Source of the DNA: an uncultured Bacilli bacterium
GTDB lineage: Bacteria > Bacillota_I > Bacilli_A > RFN20 > CAG-826
DNA: 47,426 nt
Assembly: GCA_944358895.1 (NCBI GenBank)
Contig: CALVSB010000001.1
Coordinates: forward strand, 95,355 to 142,780
Direction: 5' to 3'
The notes below the pieces were generated by a model. The model was not told where the DNA came from, did no database searches, and was given only the letters and a program-made list of their open reading frames with translations. Position numbers and translations under genes: made by a program. Shown one piece after another: positions 14,891-23,581 of this stretch (within the stretch, counting starts at the first letter, position 1; every line of letters starts with the position of its first letter).

Positions 14891-16030
14891 TTAGGACTTC
14901 TTGAAGCGGCCCCACCACTTGCCCGGCTTGGCTTCTTCCTCGGCCTGGAAGTCGCGAAGAAGCTGCTTCTGCTTGGCGGTGAGATTGGTCGGCGTCTTTA
15001 CCTTTACATGGAGGTAATGGTCGCCGGGCTTGCCACTCCGGAGGTCCTTGATGCCCTTGCCGCGGAGCTTCAGGACCTGGTCGGGGGCCGTCCCTTCCGG
15101 GATCGCCACCTCGACCGGTCCGTAGACCGTATTCACCTCGCGGCTGCAGCCGAGGGCGCAGTCGACGAAGCTCAGCTCGATGTTCGAATGGACGTCGTTG
15201 CCCTCGCGGGTGAATTCGGCGCTCGGCTCGACGGAAACCTCGACGTAGAGGTCCCCGTTGGGTCCGCCGCCCGAACCGCGGCCGCCCCGGCCTTGGACCC
15301 GGATCTGCTGGCCCGAGGCAATGCCGGCCGGGATTTGGACCTCGAGGTCCTTGTGGACGCGGGTGTACCCCGCCCCGCCGCAAGCGTGGCAAGCCGTCCT
15401 GACGGTCTTGCCAGTGCCGTGGCAGCGCGGGCAGGTCGTCTCCTGCTCCATGACTCCGAAGATGGTCTGCTGACGGGTCCGGACCCGTCCGGTGCCGCCG
15501 CAATCGGGGCAGGTCTGGAGGTCGCTCGGCGACTCGGCGCCCGTCCCGTGGCAGTGGCTGCACGGCTCGTCGTAGGTGACCGGGATGGTGATCTTCTTGC
15601 CGTTCACCGCGTCCATGAAGGAGACCTTCACGCGGTAGAGGGTGTCCTCGCCTTTCCGGGGACCGCTCGAGGCGCGCCGCCTTCCGCCCATTCCCCCGCC
15701 GAAGAAGCTGGAGAAGATGTCGCCGAGGTCGACGTCGCCGAAGCCGCCGGAGGCAAAGCCGTTGCCGAAGGGGTTGCCGCCCCCGCCCATGCCGCTTCCT
15801 TGCTCGAAAGCCGCATGGCCGAAGCGGTCGTACTGGGCCCGCTTGTTGTCGTCCTTCAAAACGTCGTAGGCTTCCTGGATCTCCTCGAATTTCTGAGGGG
15901 CGTCCGGCGATTTGTTGATGTCGGGGTGGTACTTTTTGGCCAAGGAGCGATAGGCTTTGGTGATTTCGTCCTTGCTCGCGCCCTTCTTGAGCCCGAGCAC
16001 CTCATAATAGTCGCGCTTGGTAGTGGCCAT
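14891..16030 (-). CDS. dnaJ: Co-chaperone DnaJ
   Basis: Hsp40 partner that delivers unfolded proteins to DnaK and stimulates its ATPase. The 379-residue protein has the J domain with HPD in KKYHPDINK near residue 36, a Gly/Phe-rich linker, and four zinc-binding repeats ([32 protein letters not shown]), then the substrate-binding C-terminus. This is the full class I form. An AAAGGAGG site precedes the ATG. A strong hairpin in the dnaK-dnaJ gap may lower its expression relative to dnaK. Confidence 0.98.
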   Translation of the reverse strand: MATTKRDYYEVLGLKKGASKDEITKAYRSLAKKYHPDINKSPDAPQKFEEIQEAYDVLKDDNKRAQYDRFGHAAFEQGSGMGGGGNPFGNGFASGGFGDVDLGDIFSSFFGGGMGGRRRASSGPRKGEDTLYRVKVSFMDAVNGKKITIPVTYDEPCSHCHGTGAESPSDLQTCPDCGGTGRVRTRQQTIFGVMEQETTCPRCHGTGKTVRTACHACGGAGYTRVHKDLEVQIPAGIASGQQIRVQGRGGRGSGGGPNGDLYVEVSVEPSAEFTREGNDVHSNIELSFVDCALGCSREVNTVYGPVEVAIPEGTAPDQVLKLRGKGIKDLRSGKPGDHYLHVKVKTPTNLTAKQKQLLRDFQAEEEAKPGKWWGRFKKS

Positions 16031-16060
16031 ATGTCCCTCCTTTCGCTATTGCACGAAGAA

Positions 16061-16083
16061 GGGGGAGGTTTTTCGCCTCCCCC
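16061..16083 (-). terminator. Intergenic hairpin between dnaK and dnaJ
   Basis: An 8-bp stem GGGGGAGG/CCTCCCCC with a 7-base loop lies after the dnaK stop. On the minus strand it is followed only by TTCTTC, so it is more likely a partial terminator or an mRNA-stabilising element than a full stop. Confidence 0.55.
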
Positions 16084-16091
16084 TCGCCTCA

Positions 16092-17936
16092 TTAGGCTTT
16101 CTTGTCGGTGAAGTCGGCGTCGACGACGTCGTCCGGGTTGCTTCCCGGCGTGCCTTGGCTATCGCCGTTCGAGGCACCGCTCGCGCCTTGGGCGCCCTGG
16201 GCCGAAGCTCCGGCCTGGGCGGCCTTGGCGGCCATGTCCTCGAGGCGTCCGACGATTTCGCGGAGCTTGTCCACGTTGTCGGAGCTGATGGCACCCTGGG
16301 CCTCGTCGCGGAGGGCGATCATGTCGTTCTTCGTCTTTTCGTCGAGGCTGTTGCCCTGCTCGACGAGGACCTTGTTGATCTCGTCGACGTAGGTCTGGGC
16401 CTTGTTCTTCACTTCGGCGTCGTCCTTCCGTTTCTGGTCGGCGGCCTTGTTTTCCTCGGCCTCCTTGATCATGCGGTCGATGTCTTCCTTCGAGAGGCCG
16501 TTGCTCCCGGAGATGGTGATGTCGGTGCTCTTGCCGGAGTCGAGGTCCTTGGCACTGACTTTCACGATGCCGTTGACGTCAATGGAGAAAGTAACCTCGA
16601 TCCTCGGGGTGCCGCGCGGGGCGGCCTTGATGCCCGAGAGAGTGAAGTGGCCGAGGAGCTTGTTGTCGTGGGCCATCGGACGCTCGCCCTGATAGACCAT
16701 GATGTCGACGGCCGGCTGGTTGTCCTGAGCCGTCGAGAATATCTGCGACTTGGTGGTCGGGATCGTCGTGTTCCGCTCGATGAGCGGGGTCATGACGCCG
16801 CCGAGGGTCTCGATGCCGAGGGTAAGGGGCGTGACGTCGAGAAGGACGATGTCCTTGACGTCCCCGGCGATGACGGCACCTTGGATGGCCGCGCCGATCG
16901 AGACGGCTTCGTCCGGGTTGACGGACATGTTCAGCTTGTGGCCGGTGACGCTTTGGACCATTTCCTGGACGGCCGGCATCCGGATGGAGCCGCCGATCAT
17001 GAGAACTTCGGAAATGTCGCTATAGCTGAGGCCGGCGTCGCGCATGGCGCGTTCCATCGGCTCCTTGCAGCGTTCGAGGAGGTTCCGGGTCATTTCCTGG
17101 AACTTGGCGCGGGTAAGGGTGCCTTCGTAGTTGATCGGGCCGTTGGCCCCCATCCCGATGAACGGGAGGGAAATCGTGGTCTCGACCGAGCTGGAGAGCT
17201 CGATCTTGGCCTTTTCGGCCGCGTCGAGGAAGCGCTGCTCGGCCATCTTGTCGCTGAGGTCGGCTCCGGTCTCGATCTTGATCTGGGCCCGGATCCAATC
17301 GGCGATCGCGTGGTCCCAGTCGTCGCCGCCGAGGTGGGTATCGCCAGCGGTCGAGAGAACCTGGAAGGTGCCGTCGCCGATGTCGAGGATCGACACGTCG
17401 AGGGTGCCGCCGCCGAGGTCGAAGACGAGGACTTTGCCGCTCTTGTTGCTATCGAGGCCGTAAGCGAGGCAGCTCGCGGTCGGCTCGTTGATGATGCGGA
17501 CGACGTCGAGGCCGGCGATGGTGCCGGCATCCTTGGTCGCCTGGCGCTGGGCGTCATTGAAGTAGGCCGGGACGGTGATGACGGCCTTCTTGATCGGCTG
17601 CCCGAGATTCTTCTCGGCGTAGTTCTTCATGTAGGCAAGGACCTTCGAGGAGATTTCCTGCGGGGTGAAGTCCTTGTTGAGGCAGGCGATGTGGAACTTG
17701 TCGCTCGTGCCCATGTGGCGCTTGGCGCTCCTTACGGTGTCCGGGTTGGTGATCATCTGCCGCTTGGCGGCGTTCCCGACGATTTCCTCGCCGCTCGCCT
17801 TGAAGGCGACGACCGAGGGGGTCGTGTTGGTGCCTTCGGGGTTGGGGATGACCTTGACCTTGCCGTCGGCTTGCATGTAAGAGATGACGGAGTTGGTGGT
17901 ACCGAGGTCGATACCGACGATGATTTCCTTTGCCAT
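16092..17936 (-). CDS. dnaK: Chaperone DnaK (Hsp70)
   Basis: ATP-dependent chaperone. The 614-residue protein has the nucleotide-binding domain starting [11 protein letters not shown], with [14 protein letters not shown] and [14 protein letters not shown], and the peptide-binding domain, then a Gly/Ala/Ser-rich tail ending in [13 protein letters not shown]. There is no insertion in the first subdomain that would mark the longer Gram-negative form, in line with a Gram-positive origin. AAAGGAG precedes the ATG. It is the third gene of the hrcA operon. Confidence 0.99.
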   Translation of the reverse strand: MAKEIIVGIDLGTTNSVISYMQADGKVKVIPNPEGTNTTPSVVAFKASGEEIVGNAAKRQMITNPDTVRSAKRHMGTSDKFHIACLNKDFTPQEISSKVLAYMKNYAEKNLGQPIKKAVITVPAYFNDAQRQATKDAGTIAGLDVVRIINEPTASCLAYGLDSNKSGKVLVFDLGGGTLDVSILDIGDGTFQVLSTAGDTHLGGDDWDHAIADWIRAQIKIETGADLSDKMAEQRFLDAAEKAKIELSSSVETTISLPFIGMGANGPINYEGTLTRAKFQEMTRNLLERCKEPMERAMRDAGLSYSDISEVLMIGGSIRMPAVQEMVQSVTGHKLNMSVNPDEAVSIGAAIQGAVIAGDVKDIVLLDVTPLTLGIETLGGVMTPLIERNTTIPTTKSQIFSTAQDNQPAVDIMVYQGERPMAHDNKLLGHFTLSGIKAAPRGTPRIEVTFSIDVNGIVKVSAKDLDSGKSTDITISGSNGLSKEDIDRMIKEAEENKAADQKRKDDAEVKNKAQTYVDEINKVLVEQGNSLDEKTKNDMIALRDEAQGAISSDNVDKLREIVGRLEDMAAKAAQAGASAQGAQGASGASNGDSQGTPGSNPDDVVDADFTDKKA

Positions 17937-17956
17937 AATCGATGTTCTCCTTTCGC

Positions 17957-18586
17957 TCAGGCTTCGCTCGGCTTATTGGCTTCGCTAGCTTGTTCTTCTT
18001 TCTTGTCGTCCGCTTTCTTTCCGTAGACGCTCACCATGGCCGGGCGGATCATCCGGTCATAGAGGCGATAGCCCTTGGCGAGGACCTTGGCGACCTTGCC
18101 TTCCTCCCCGCCCTCGACGAGGTCGACGGCGTGCATGGAGGTGGCATCGAATCTGTCGCCTTCCTTCGGGGCGATTTCGCTCACCCCTTCCTGCTCCAAG
18201 GTGCTTCGGATCTGGTTGTAGATGTATTGGAAGCCGATCCGGTAGTTCTTCGCTTCCTCCCCGTTCGGGGTCGCCTCGAGGGCGATGTGGAAGCTGTCGA
18301 GCGCCGGGATGAGGGAGCCGAGGAAGCCCTCGCTCCGATAGCGAAGGGCGTTTCGGTGGTCTTCCTCAAGCGATTTCCTCAGGTTCTGGGTGTCGGCCAG
18401 GGTCGTGTAGTAGGCGTTCTTCCATTTGGCAGCCTCTTCTTCGGCCGCCTTGAGCTTCTTCTCGAGCTCGGAAGTTCCGTCTTTCACTTCTCCCTTGTCT
18501 TGCTCTTCTTCCCCGAGGAGCTCGTCCTCTTCGTCGAGGGGCTTTCCTTCTTGGGAGTTGGCTTTTTCTTGCTTTGCTTCGTCCAC
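17957..18586 (-). CDS. grpE: Nucleotide exchange factor GrpE
   Basis: Releases ADP from DnaK. The 209-residue protein has an acidic N-terminus, a long coiled-coil helix ([21 protein letters not shown]), the [16 protein letters not shown] segment, and the C-terminal beta domain with [16 protein letters not shown]. The start is GTG at 18586 with AGGAG ten bases upstream; no internal Met is suitable. Its first 103 bases overlap the end of hrcA in another frame, an unusually long overlap. Confidence 0.96.
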   Translation of the reverse strand: MDEAKQEKANSQEGKPLDEEDELLGEEEQDKGEVKDGTSELEKKLKAAEEEAAKWKNAYYTTLADTQNLRKSLEEDHRNALRYRSEGFLGSLIPALDSFHIALEATPNGEEAKNYRIGFQYIYNQIRSTLEQEGVSEIAPKEGDRFDATSMHAVDLVEGGEEGKVAKVLAKGYRLYDRMIRPAMVSVYGKKADDKKEEQASEANKPSEA

Positions 18587-19605
18587 GCTTCGCTATCTCC
18601 TTTCTGGTTGAAATAACTGTCGAGCTGCTCCGCGAAGTAACGGAGGGTGGCCAGCGCCTTGTTGTAGTCCATCCTCGTCGGGCCGAGGAGCGTCAGGCTC
18701 ACGGCATTGCTGCCGGGGACCTTCACGTCGGTCGAGAGGACCGCCATGTCGTTCTTCGCGCCGTGTCCGATGGAAACGTCGACGCCGCCGATCGTCCGCT
18801 TGCTCAGCTTGCTGAGCCGCGTTTCGAGGTCGTCGGGGTTCGAGAGGGCCTTCATGAGGTCCTTCATCGCCTCGGGATCCTGGAACTCGGGCTGGCTAAG
18901 GAGGGCGTCGGCTCCGTAGATGGAGCCGCGGCTCCCGGAGAGGGCGGCCAGGGCGCTATAGAAGACGTTGTAGATCACCTCTTGGCCGAGCAGATAGTCG
19001 ACCAGGATCGATTTCATCGCCTCCATCTTCGCCCCGAGCTCGTCGACGGGGGTCCCTTTCAGCCGGTCGTTAAGCAGGACGACCGCCTTCTGGACCGCCT
19101 CGAGGCCCGGTTTCTCGTCGAGGACGAAGGTCTTGTTTTCCACGTATCCCCCATCGGTCACGAAGATGGCGGAAGCCGTCGTCTTGCTGAGCGGTATGAG
19201 CTGGATGGAAACGAGCCTTTCGTCGCCCGTCCCCTGGCCCAGGACCGCCGAAGCGAGGTTGGTCATCTCCGAGAGCACCTTGCAGGAACTCTCCATGACC
19301 TCCTCGATCGACTTGCGCCTTTCCCCGAGAACCGTCTGGAGGGCGTTCTTGGCCTTCTGGTCGACGCTGCCCTCGCTCAGGTGTTCGACGTAGTAGCGAT
19401 ACCCGGCCGTGGTCGGGATCCTTCCTCCCGAGGTATGGGGCTTCTCGATGAAGCCGTCCGCCTCGAGGGAATTCATCTCGCTTCTGATCGTCGCGGAGCA
19501 CACCTCAAGGTCGTAGGTTTGCAAAAGGGTCTTCGAAGCGACTGGCTGGTGCGTCTTGATGAATTCTTCGACTATGAGTTTCAGGATTTCGTCGCGCCTG
19601 GTCAT
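18484..19605 (-). CDS. hrcA: Heat-shock repressor HrcA
   Basis: Winged-helix repressor that binds the CIRCE operator and is kept active by chaperonin. The 373-residue protein has the N-terminal DNA-binding part (VASKTLLQTYDLEVCSATIRSEM, seen as two helices) with the family signature PHTSGGRIPTTAGYRYYV near residue 56. It ends in a lysine/serine-rich tail of about 35 residues that is longer than usual and is encoded over the start of grpE. AAAGGAGG precedes the ATG. Self-regulation is expected because CIRCE overlaps its promoter. Confidence 0.97.
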   Translation of the reverse strand: MTRRDEILKLIVEEFIKTHQPVASKTLLQTYDLEVCSATIRSEMNSLEADGFIEKPHTSGGRIPTTAGYRYYVEHLSEGSVDQKAKNALQTVLGERRKSIEEVMESSCKVLSEMTNLASAVLGQGTGDERLVSIQLIPLSKTTASAIFVTDGGYVENKTFVLDEKPGLEAVQKAVVLLNDRLKGTPVDELGAKMEAMKSILVDYLLGQEVIYNVFYSALAALSGSRGSIYGADALLSQPEFQDPEAMKDLMKALSNPDDLETRLSKLSKRTIGGVDVSIGHGAKNDMAVLSTDVKVPGSNAVSLTLLGPTRMDYNKALATLRYFAEQLDSYFNQKGDSEAWTKQSKKKPTPKKESPSTKRTSSSGKKSKTREK

Positions 19606-19651
19606 CGTTCAAGGCCTCCTTTGGCAATCCCCTACCCGGGGTGCTAGACCT

Positions 19652-19679
19652 ATTATAGAAACCGGCTTAGCACTGTCAA
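19652..19679 (-). promoter_or_regulatory. Promoter of the hrcA-grpE-dnaK-dnaJ operon
   Basis: Minus-strand consensus -35 TTGACA (19679-19674), 16-base spacer, -10 TATAAT (19657-19652). CIRCE covers the -35 box, so HrcA binding would block polymerase. Confidence 0.92.
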
Positions 19680-19693
19680 CATTCGAGTGCTAC
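19667..19693. promoter_or_regulatory. CIRCE operator (HrcA site)
   Basis: TTAGCACTG-N9-GAGTGCTAC matches the CIRCE consensus (TTAGCACTC-N9-GAGTGCTAA) in 16 of 18 positions and lies on the hrcA promoter. Confidence 0.95.
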
Positions 19694-19711
19694 ATTTTTG
19701 CGAAGTCAAAG

Positions 19712-19730
19712 AAAAAAGGGCCCGGGGCCC
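19712..19730 (-). terminator. Rho-independent terminator after the RDD gene
   Basis: GC-only stem (GGGCC/GGCCC) followed by six Ts on the minus strand, ending the fic-like to RDD operon just before the hrcA promoter. Confidence 0.9.
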
Positions 19731-20138
19731 TCACTTGCGGACAAGGATCGTCCCGGCGAGCTTGTCGGATAGCGTCCGTTCGCTATGGCAGTAAAAGAGG
19801 CTGAGCCCCGAGCAGACGGCCACGGGTAGAAGGGCGTCCACCGCCGACTTCATAAAAGCTTCGCGCGCCCCGGCCTCGGTTCCGTCTTCCTTCTTGAGCG
19901 AGAGCGAGCAGACGGCCAGGCCGATGGTTCGCCCGCGGCTGAGGCAAAGGGAAAGGAAGGATAAGAGGAAATAGGAAATCGGCTCGACGAGTAGAGCGAG
20001 GGCGAAGGTTGCCACGAGGGGAAAGCCGCTTGGGAAATAGAAGTAGCCGAGGACGAAAAAGGCGGATGCAAAAAGAAACGGCAAGACGAGATCGATCAGG
20101 TAGGAAAGGGCTCTCCGCCCCGGGCCCGGCAGTTTCAT
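19731..20138 (-). CDS. RDD-family membrane protein
   Basis: The 135-residue product has three or four hydrophobic segments and the RDD-family arrangement: an Arg-Arg-x-x-x-x-x-x-Asp in the first helix (RRALSYLIDLVLPFLFA), and TIGLAVCSLSL before a final helix and the DKLAGTILVRK ending. Molecular function of RDD proteins is mostly unknown; some are linked to ion transport. The start overlaps the hemW stop by four bases, so it is the last gene of that operon. Confidence 0.85.
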   Translation of the reverse strand: MKLPGPGRRALSYLIDLVLPFLFASAFFVLGYFYFPSGFPLVATFALALLVEPISYFLLSFLSLCLSRGRTIGLAVCSLSLKKEDGTEAGAREAFMKSAVDALLPVAVCSGLSLFYCHSERTLSDKLAGTILVRK

Positions 20139-21235
20139 CGGAGGTCATTGTATAGCCTCAAAAGAACGCGGTCTAGGAGGTTCATCCCCCGCTCCGTCGG
20201 CTTTACATTCGTTCCGTCATAGGCAAGGAGCCCCTCCGCGGAGAGTTCTTTGAAGGAGGCTTCGAAATCCGCGAGGAAGGAACCGCCGCACTTCGCTTTG
20301 TAATCCTTGAGCGCGAAGCCTTCCGCCAGGCGGAGATTGGTCAGGAGAAAATATTCCTTGCCCGAGCGGGAATCGACGGCCTCCTCGCTCCGGGGAGCCT
20401 TTTGGAGATAAGGAATGAGAAGCCCCGGGTTCACGTAGCGCCTCCCGTCTTCGTAGCCGGCCGCGCCCATCCCGATGCCCACGTACTCGTCGTCCTTCCA
20501 ATAGGCGATGTTGTGCCGGGCCTGGTACCCCGGGAGGGCAAAGGAGGAAATCTCGTAACGGGCATAGCCCCGCTTCCGCCCTTCTTCCTCGATGAGGGAA
20601 AGATGCTCCGCGAGGATGTCGTCGCTCGCCTCGCGGATCCCTTTCCGGGAGAGGGGCGTGCCCTCGTGGATTTCCAATGAGTAGGTCGAAAAGTGGGTCG
20701 GGTTGAGCGAAAGCAGGCGCTCGATGTCGTAGCGCACCTCGTCGAGCGTTTCGCCCGGGAGGCCGTAAATGAGATCGAGGCTGATATTCTTGATCCCGGC
20801 CGCGCGGAGGCTCGATACCGCCCGCCCCACCGTCTCGAAGCCGTGCCGGCGGCCAAGGAAAGAGAGGGCCAGCGGGCGGGCCGACTGCATGCCCATCGAA
20901 ACGCGGTTGATCCCGGCTTTCCCAAGGAGCAAGCAAAGCTCCTCGTCGAAGTCTTCCGGGTTTCCCTCGAAGGTCCACTCATAGCTGTCCTCCAACTTCT
21001 CAAAGACGGCCGCGAGAAGGCGTTCCAAAAGCTCGTGGGGCAGGCTCGACGGCGTTCCCCCGCCGACATAGGCCGTGGCAAAGGACCTCGGCTTCAAACG
21101 CGAGAGATCCTCGATGAGCCTCTCGACGTAAGAAAAGGCCCAATCGGGCCTTAAGACGCTTCGGGGGAACGAGCAATAGGCGCAGAGATTCCGGCAGAAG
21201 GGAACGTGTATGTAGAGGGACTTGGCGTTACTTAT
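20135..21235 (-). CDS. hemW: Heme chaperone HemW (coproporphyrinogen oxidase-like radical SAM)
   Basis: Radical-SAM protein of the HemN family. The cluster motif CRNLCAYC lies near residue 15, followed by YVGGGTPSSL, EGNPEDFDEE, GINRVSMGMQS and LIYGLPGETLDEV, all typical of HemW. The N-terminus (SLYIHVPFC) sets the expected start, but no ATG, GTG or TTG is in frame there. The best fit is ATA at 21235, five bases after GGAAGG and overlapping the stop of the upstream gene; the next in-frame ATG lies far inside that gene. Either a rare AUA start, a frameshift fusion to the upstream membrane protein, or a sequence error is possible. Length from ATA is 366 residues, normal for HemW. Confidence 0.88.
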   Translation of the reverse strand: MSNAKSLYIHVPFCRNLCAYCSFPRSVLRPDWAFSYVERLIEDLSRLKPRSFATAYVGGGTPSSLPHELLERLLAAVFEKLEDSYEWTFEGNPEDFDEELCLLLGKAGINRVSMGMQSARPLALSFLGRRHGFETVGRAVSSLRAAGIKNISLDLIYGLPGETLDEVRYDIERLLSLNPTHFSTYSLEIHEGTPLSRKGIREASDDILAEHLSLIEEEGRKRGYARYEISSFALPGYQARHNIAYWKDDEYVGIGMGAAGYEDGRRYVNPGLLIPYLQKAPRSEEAVDSRSGKEYFLLTNLRLAEGFALKDYKAKCGGSFLADFEASFKELSAEGLLAYDGTNVKPTERGMNLLDRVLLRLYNDLR

Positions 21236-21677
21236 CTTCGCCTTCCGCCTTCTTTTGGGCTTCGAGGGCGGCCTCGCTTTCCTCAGGGTGCTCGGCAGCG
21301 TAGCGCTCCATGGCCTTGAGGGCTTCTTCGTCTTCGATCGGGCGGGTAGCCCGGGCGAGTTCTTCCTCGCTGTAGTCCTTCTCGTCGAGGTGCTCGGCAT
21401 CGGCGGCCAGCTCGCGGCTGGCTTCATCGAGGAGCTCGCGCTTTTCTTCGCTCTCCTCCTCGGAACCGGCTTTCTTTTCGTCATCGGGGTCGACGACGAG
21501 GCGCTTCACCTCTTCGGCGGCGATTTCCTCGGGGGTCTTCGGCTTCTCGTCGCTTTTGAAGAAGGGCACGTACTTCTTGATGAGAATGACGGCCAGAACG
21601 ACCAAAGCGAAGATGACGACGATGAGAACGGTAATGACGATCGGGTTGTCGAGGACGCTATCGTAAATGTGATTCAT
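21228..21677 (-). CDS. One-helix membrane protein with acidic cytoplasmic tail
   Basis: The 149-residue product has a single hydrophobic helix (about 13-34, VITVLIVVIFALVVLAVILI) followed by a lysine cluster and then a highly charged, glutamate-rich tail with likely coiled-coil character. No family is recognised. Its ATG overlaps the stop of the fic-like gene by four bases, and its end overlaps the predicted hemW start. The tail may act as a scaffold or spacer at the membrane; this is inference from composition only. Confidence 0.82.
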   Translation of the reverse strand: MNHIYDSVLDNPIVITVLIVVIFALVVLAVILIKKYVPFFKSDEKPKTPEEIAAEEVKRLVVDPDDEKKAGSEEESEEKRELLDEASRELAADAEHLDEKDYSEEELARATRPIEDEEALKAMERYAAEHPEESEAALEAQKKAEGEDK

Positions 21678-23503
21678 TTGGCAGACCTGCCTTTCAACAC
21701 GGGAGTATAGACGAATTTGTTCTTAACTTGCAGTTTTTCGTAGTAGCCGAGGGCAGCGAGCTTGTCCATCGAGGTTCGGGCCGTCTCGTAAGCGACCCTG
21801 GCATAGGCCTTGAACTGCTGGATGGAGTAATAGCGTCCCATCGTGCAGTGGGTCGAGAGGAAGCTGGCTTGCTTCTTGCTGAGGGAGGGGTTGGTCTCGA
21901 GGAGGTACATCATGTACTCCTTGGCCTCCCGCTCGGTCAGGCGCTGGGGTTCGAGGACAAGACTCTTTTCGCCGGCCATGTCTTCCGGCCTGATGACGCG
22001 CGAAGGCTCAAGGGTCGTGCGACCGGCCGCCTTCCGCCCGGATGGCTCTTCTTTTCTGGGACTCGGCGACGGCTCTTCCCTTCTCTCCTCATCGGGGCGG
22101 TCCTCGCTCCGCGCCTCGGCACGGGGCGCAGGCTCGGGCTCGAAAGCCGGTTCGCTCTCCTCGGGAGGTTCGGGCTCGGGAAGCGGCTCAGGCGCAGGCT
22201 CGGGCTCGGGTTCCTTTTCGATGCGAAGCGGCTCAACCGGGGCCGCACCCGGAGCGGGCAGCTCTTCTGCCGCCGGTTCGGCGGGAGTCGTGACGGGCTC
22301 GGGTTCCGCTTCTTTTCTTTCCTCGGCGACGTAGATCGGAGTCACCGCATCTTCCTTTCGATAGACTGGGGTCGGCTCGCCGGAAGGAATGGCTTCCTTG
22401 ATTTCGGGAAGCGGCTGGGCGGTTGCCGCCCTCTGCTCCTCGGGGCTTGGACGATTCTCGTCCCGCACCGCCTCGAGGCGGACGCGGTTAATGAGGTCCT
22501 CGAGGTCATCGATGATGGCACCGATCGACTCAACGGCATCGAAGACGACGTAAGTCAGATCGCCGGTCCGCTGGATGTCCTTGCGAAGATTCTCGTAGCG
22601 CTTCTGCTCCTTCATCTCGCTCGGGGTGGCCAGGCGGGTGGAAGGGTTCTTCTTCCCGCGAAGCAGGAGCTTTTCAAAGGGGAATAGATAGGCCAGCGGC
22701 TGATTGGTAAGGCTGGCATACTGCTCTTTCATGAGGATGGAAGCCATCATCCCGTTGTAGTCTTTGTCGAAAGGCTTCACGTAGTAGAGGAAGTATTCGG
22801 AAAGGGCGGCCCGGACGAAGGGAACGTCACTCGAAGCCCCAAGATAGGATAGGAAAGCTTCCATGAGGGGCTCGACTTCGGATAAGGGCGCGCAACTATA
22901 CTCGGCATCGACGAGGAAGCGGAGTTTCCGGATGGACGGATCGAGTTCCCGGACCCGGTAAAACTCGGTCAGGTCGTCGACTTCTCCCCTGAGGGTTCCG
23001 TAGGCATGGGCCAGAAAATCCTCGATGGATCCGACTTGGGTCGAGGCCATCATCTCCTCGACGAGCGAATGGTAATTGACCAGCGGCTGGTGAAAGGGCT
23101 GGTCGTCGTCGTAGGTTCCGTTGATGACCGCCTTGATCGAGTACTGGCTCATCTGGAAATTGCCATCGACGTTGAGGGCGTCCATGAGCTCGAACATGAG
23201 GGCCTTCTTGATGGCTGGCCCCTCGGGCCCTTGAAGGAGTTTCCCGAGCTTGGCCAGGAAAACATCGAGGCGGCGCGAAAAGGCTTGGATATGCTCACGG
23301 ATGGTCGTTGTTTCGATGAGGAAAAACGGAGTGTGCCCGATGCCGTCGAAAGGAAGGGGGCGCTTGAATTGCTCCCGGTAAGCGACGACGGCATTCCAAT
23401 AGGGTTCGACGAGGCTGGTTCGCATTTCAGCCTGCAGCTCGCTTTTGGTGAGGTAGTGCTCGTCGGTATAGCGACGGGCGATCACATCGTTATTGCTATC
23501 CAT
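21674..23503 (-). CDS. Fic-fold protein lacking the catalytic histidine, with winged-helix C-terminus
   Basis: The 609-residue product has an N-terminal helical region that resembles Fic proteins. The active-site loop is degenerate: where HPFxxGNGR is expected, the sequence reads KPFDKDYNGM (243-252), so the catalytic His and the nucleotide-binding Arg are missing. A region of about 175 residues (370-545) rich in Glu, Pro and Ala follows; it is probably unstructured. The last 60 residues (KKQASFLSTHC, IQQFKAYARVAYETARTSM, LGYYEKLQVKNKFVYTPV) look like the winged helix seen at the end of many Fic proteins. The ATG at 23503 follows a TGCTATACT box by six bases, so the mRNA is probably leaderless. 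A regulator or pseudoenzyme is likely. Confidence 0.68.
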   Translation of the reverse strand: MDSNNDVIARRYTDEHYLTKSELQAEMRTSLVEPYWNAVVAYREQFKRPLPFDGIGHTPFFLIETTTIREHIQAFSRRLDVFLAKLGKLLQGPEGPAIKKALMFELMDALNVDGNFQMSQYSIKAVINGTYDDDQPFHQPLVNYHSLVEEMMASTQVGSIEDFLAHAYGTLRGEVDDLTEFYRVRELDPSIRKLRFLVDAEYSCAPLSEVEPLMEAFLSYLGASSDVPFVRAALSEYFLYYVKPFDKDYNGMMASILMKEQYASLTNQPLAYLFPFEKLLLRGKKNPSTRLATPSEMKEQKRYENLRKDIQRTGDLTYVVFDAVESIGAIIDDLEDLINRVRLEAVRDENRPSPEEQRAATAQPLPEIKEAIPSGEPTPVYRKEDAVTPIYVAEERKEAEPEPVTTPAEPAAEELPAPGAAPVEPLRIEKEPEPEPAPEPLPEPEPPEESEPAFEPEPAPRAEARSEDRPDEERREEPSPSPRKEEPSGRKAAGRTTLEPSRVIRPEDMAGEKSLVLEPQRLTEREAKEYMMYLLETNPSLSKKQASFLSTHCTMGRYYSIQQFKAYARVAYETARTSMDKLAALGYYEKLQVKNKFVYTPVLKGRSAK

Positions 23504-23509
23504 GTCAAA

Positions 23510-23518
23510 AGTATAGCA
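23510..23518 (-). promoter_or_regulatory. Extended -10 for the fic-like gene, predicting a leaderless mRNA
   Basis: Minus-strand TGCTATACT ends six bases before the ATG at 23503; the bases between (TTTGAC) contain no ribosome-binding site. No strong -35 is seen, as expected with an extended -10. Confidence 0.65.
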
Positions 23519-23550
23519 AGAAAATACCACTATAAAACTAGTAATCTACT

Positions 23551-23581
23551 AAAAAAGGCGGATAGTCTCGATGACTAGCCG
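23551..23581 (-). terminator. Rho-independent terminator of lepA
   Basis: CGG-C-TAGTC-ATCGA-GACTA-T-CCG then CC and six Ts on the minus strand. The lepA stop codon (TAG) is part of the stem. Confidence 0.82.

Noticed and set aside
16017..18026. A 669-codon open frame on the plus strand opposite dnaK
   Set aside because: It lies antisense to dnaK, which is certain. High GC leaves few stop codons in the shadow frames, and the translation is rich in Val, Gly, Asp and Leu without domains.
21950..22330. Tandem DNA repeats in the Fic-like gene linker
   Set aside because: The Glu/Pro/Ala stretch is compositional bias with changing unit length; no fixed-period DNA repeat was seen.
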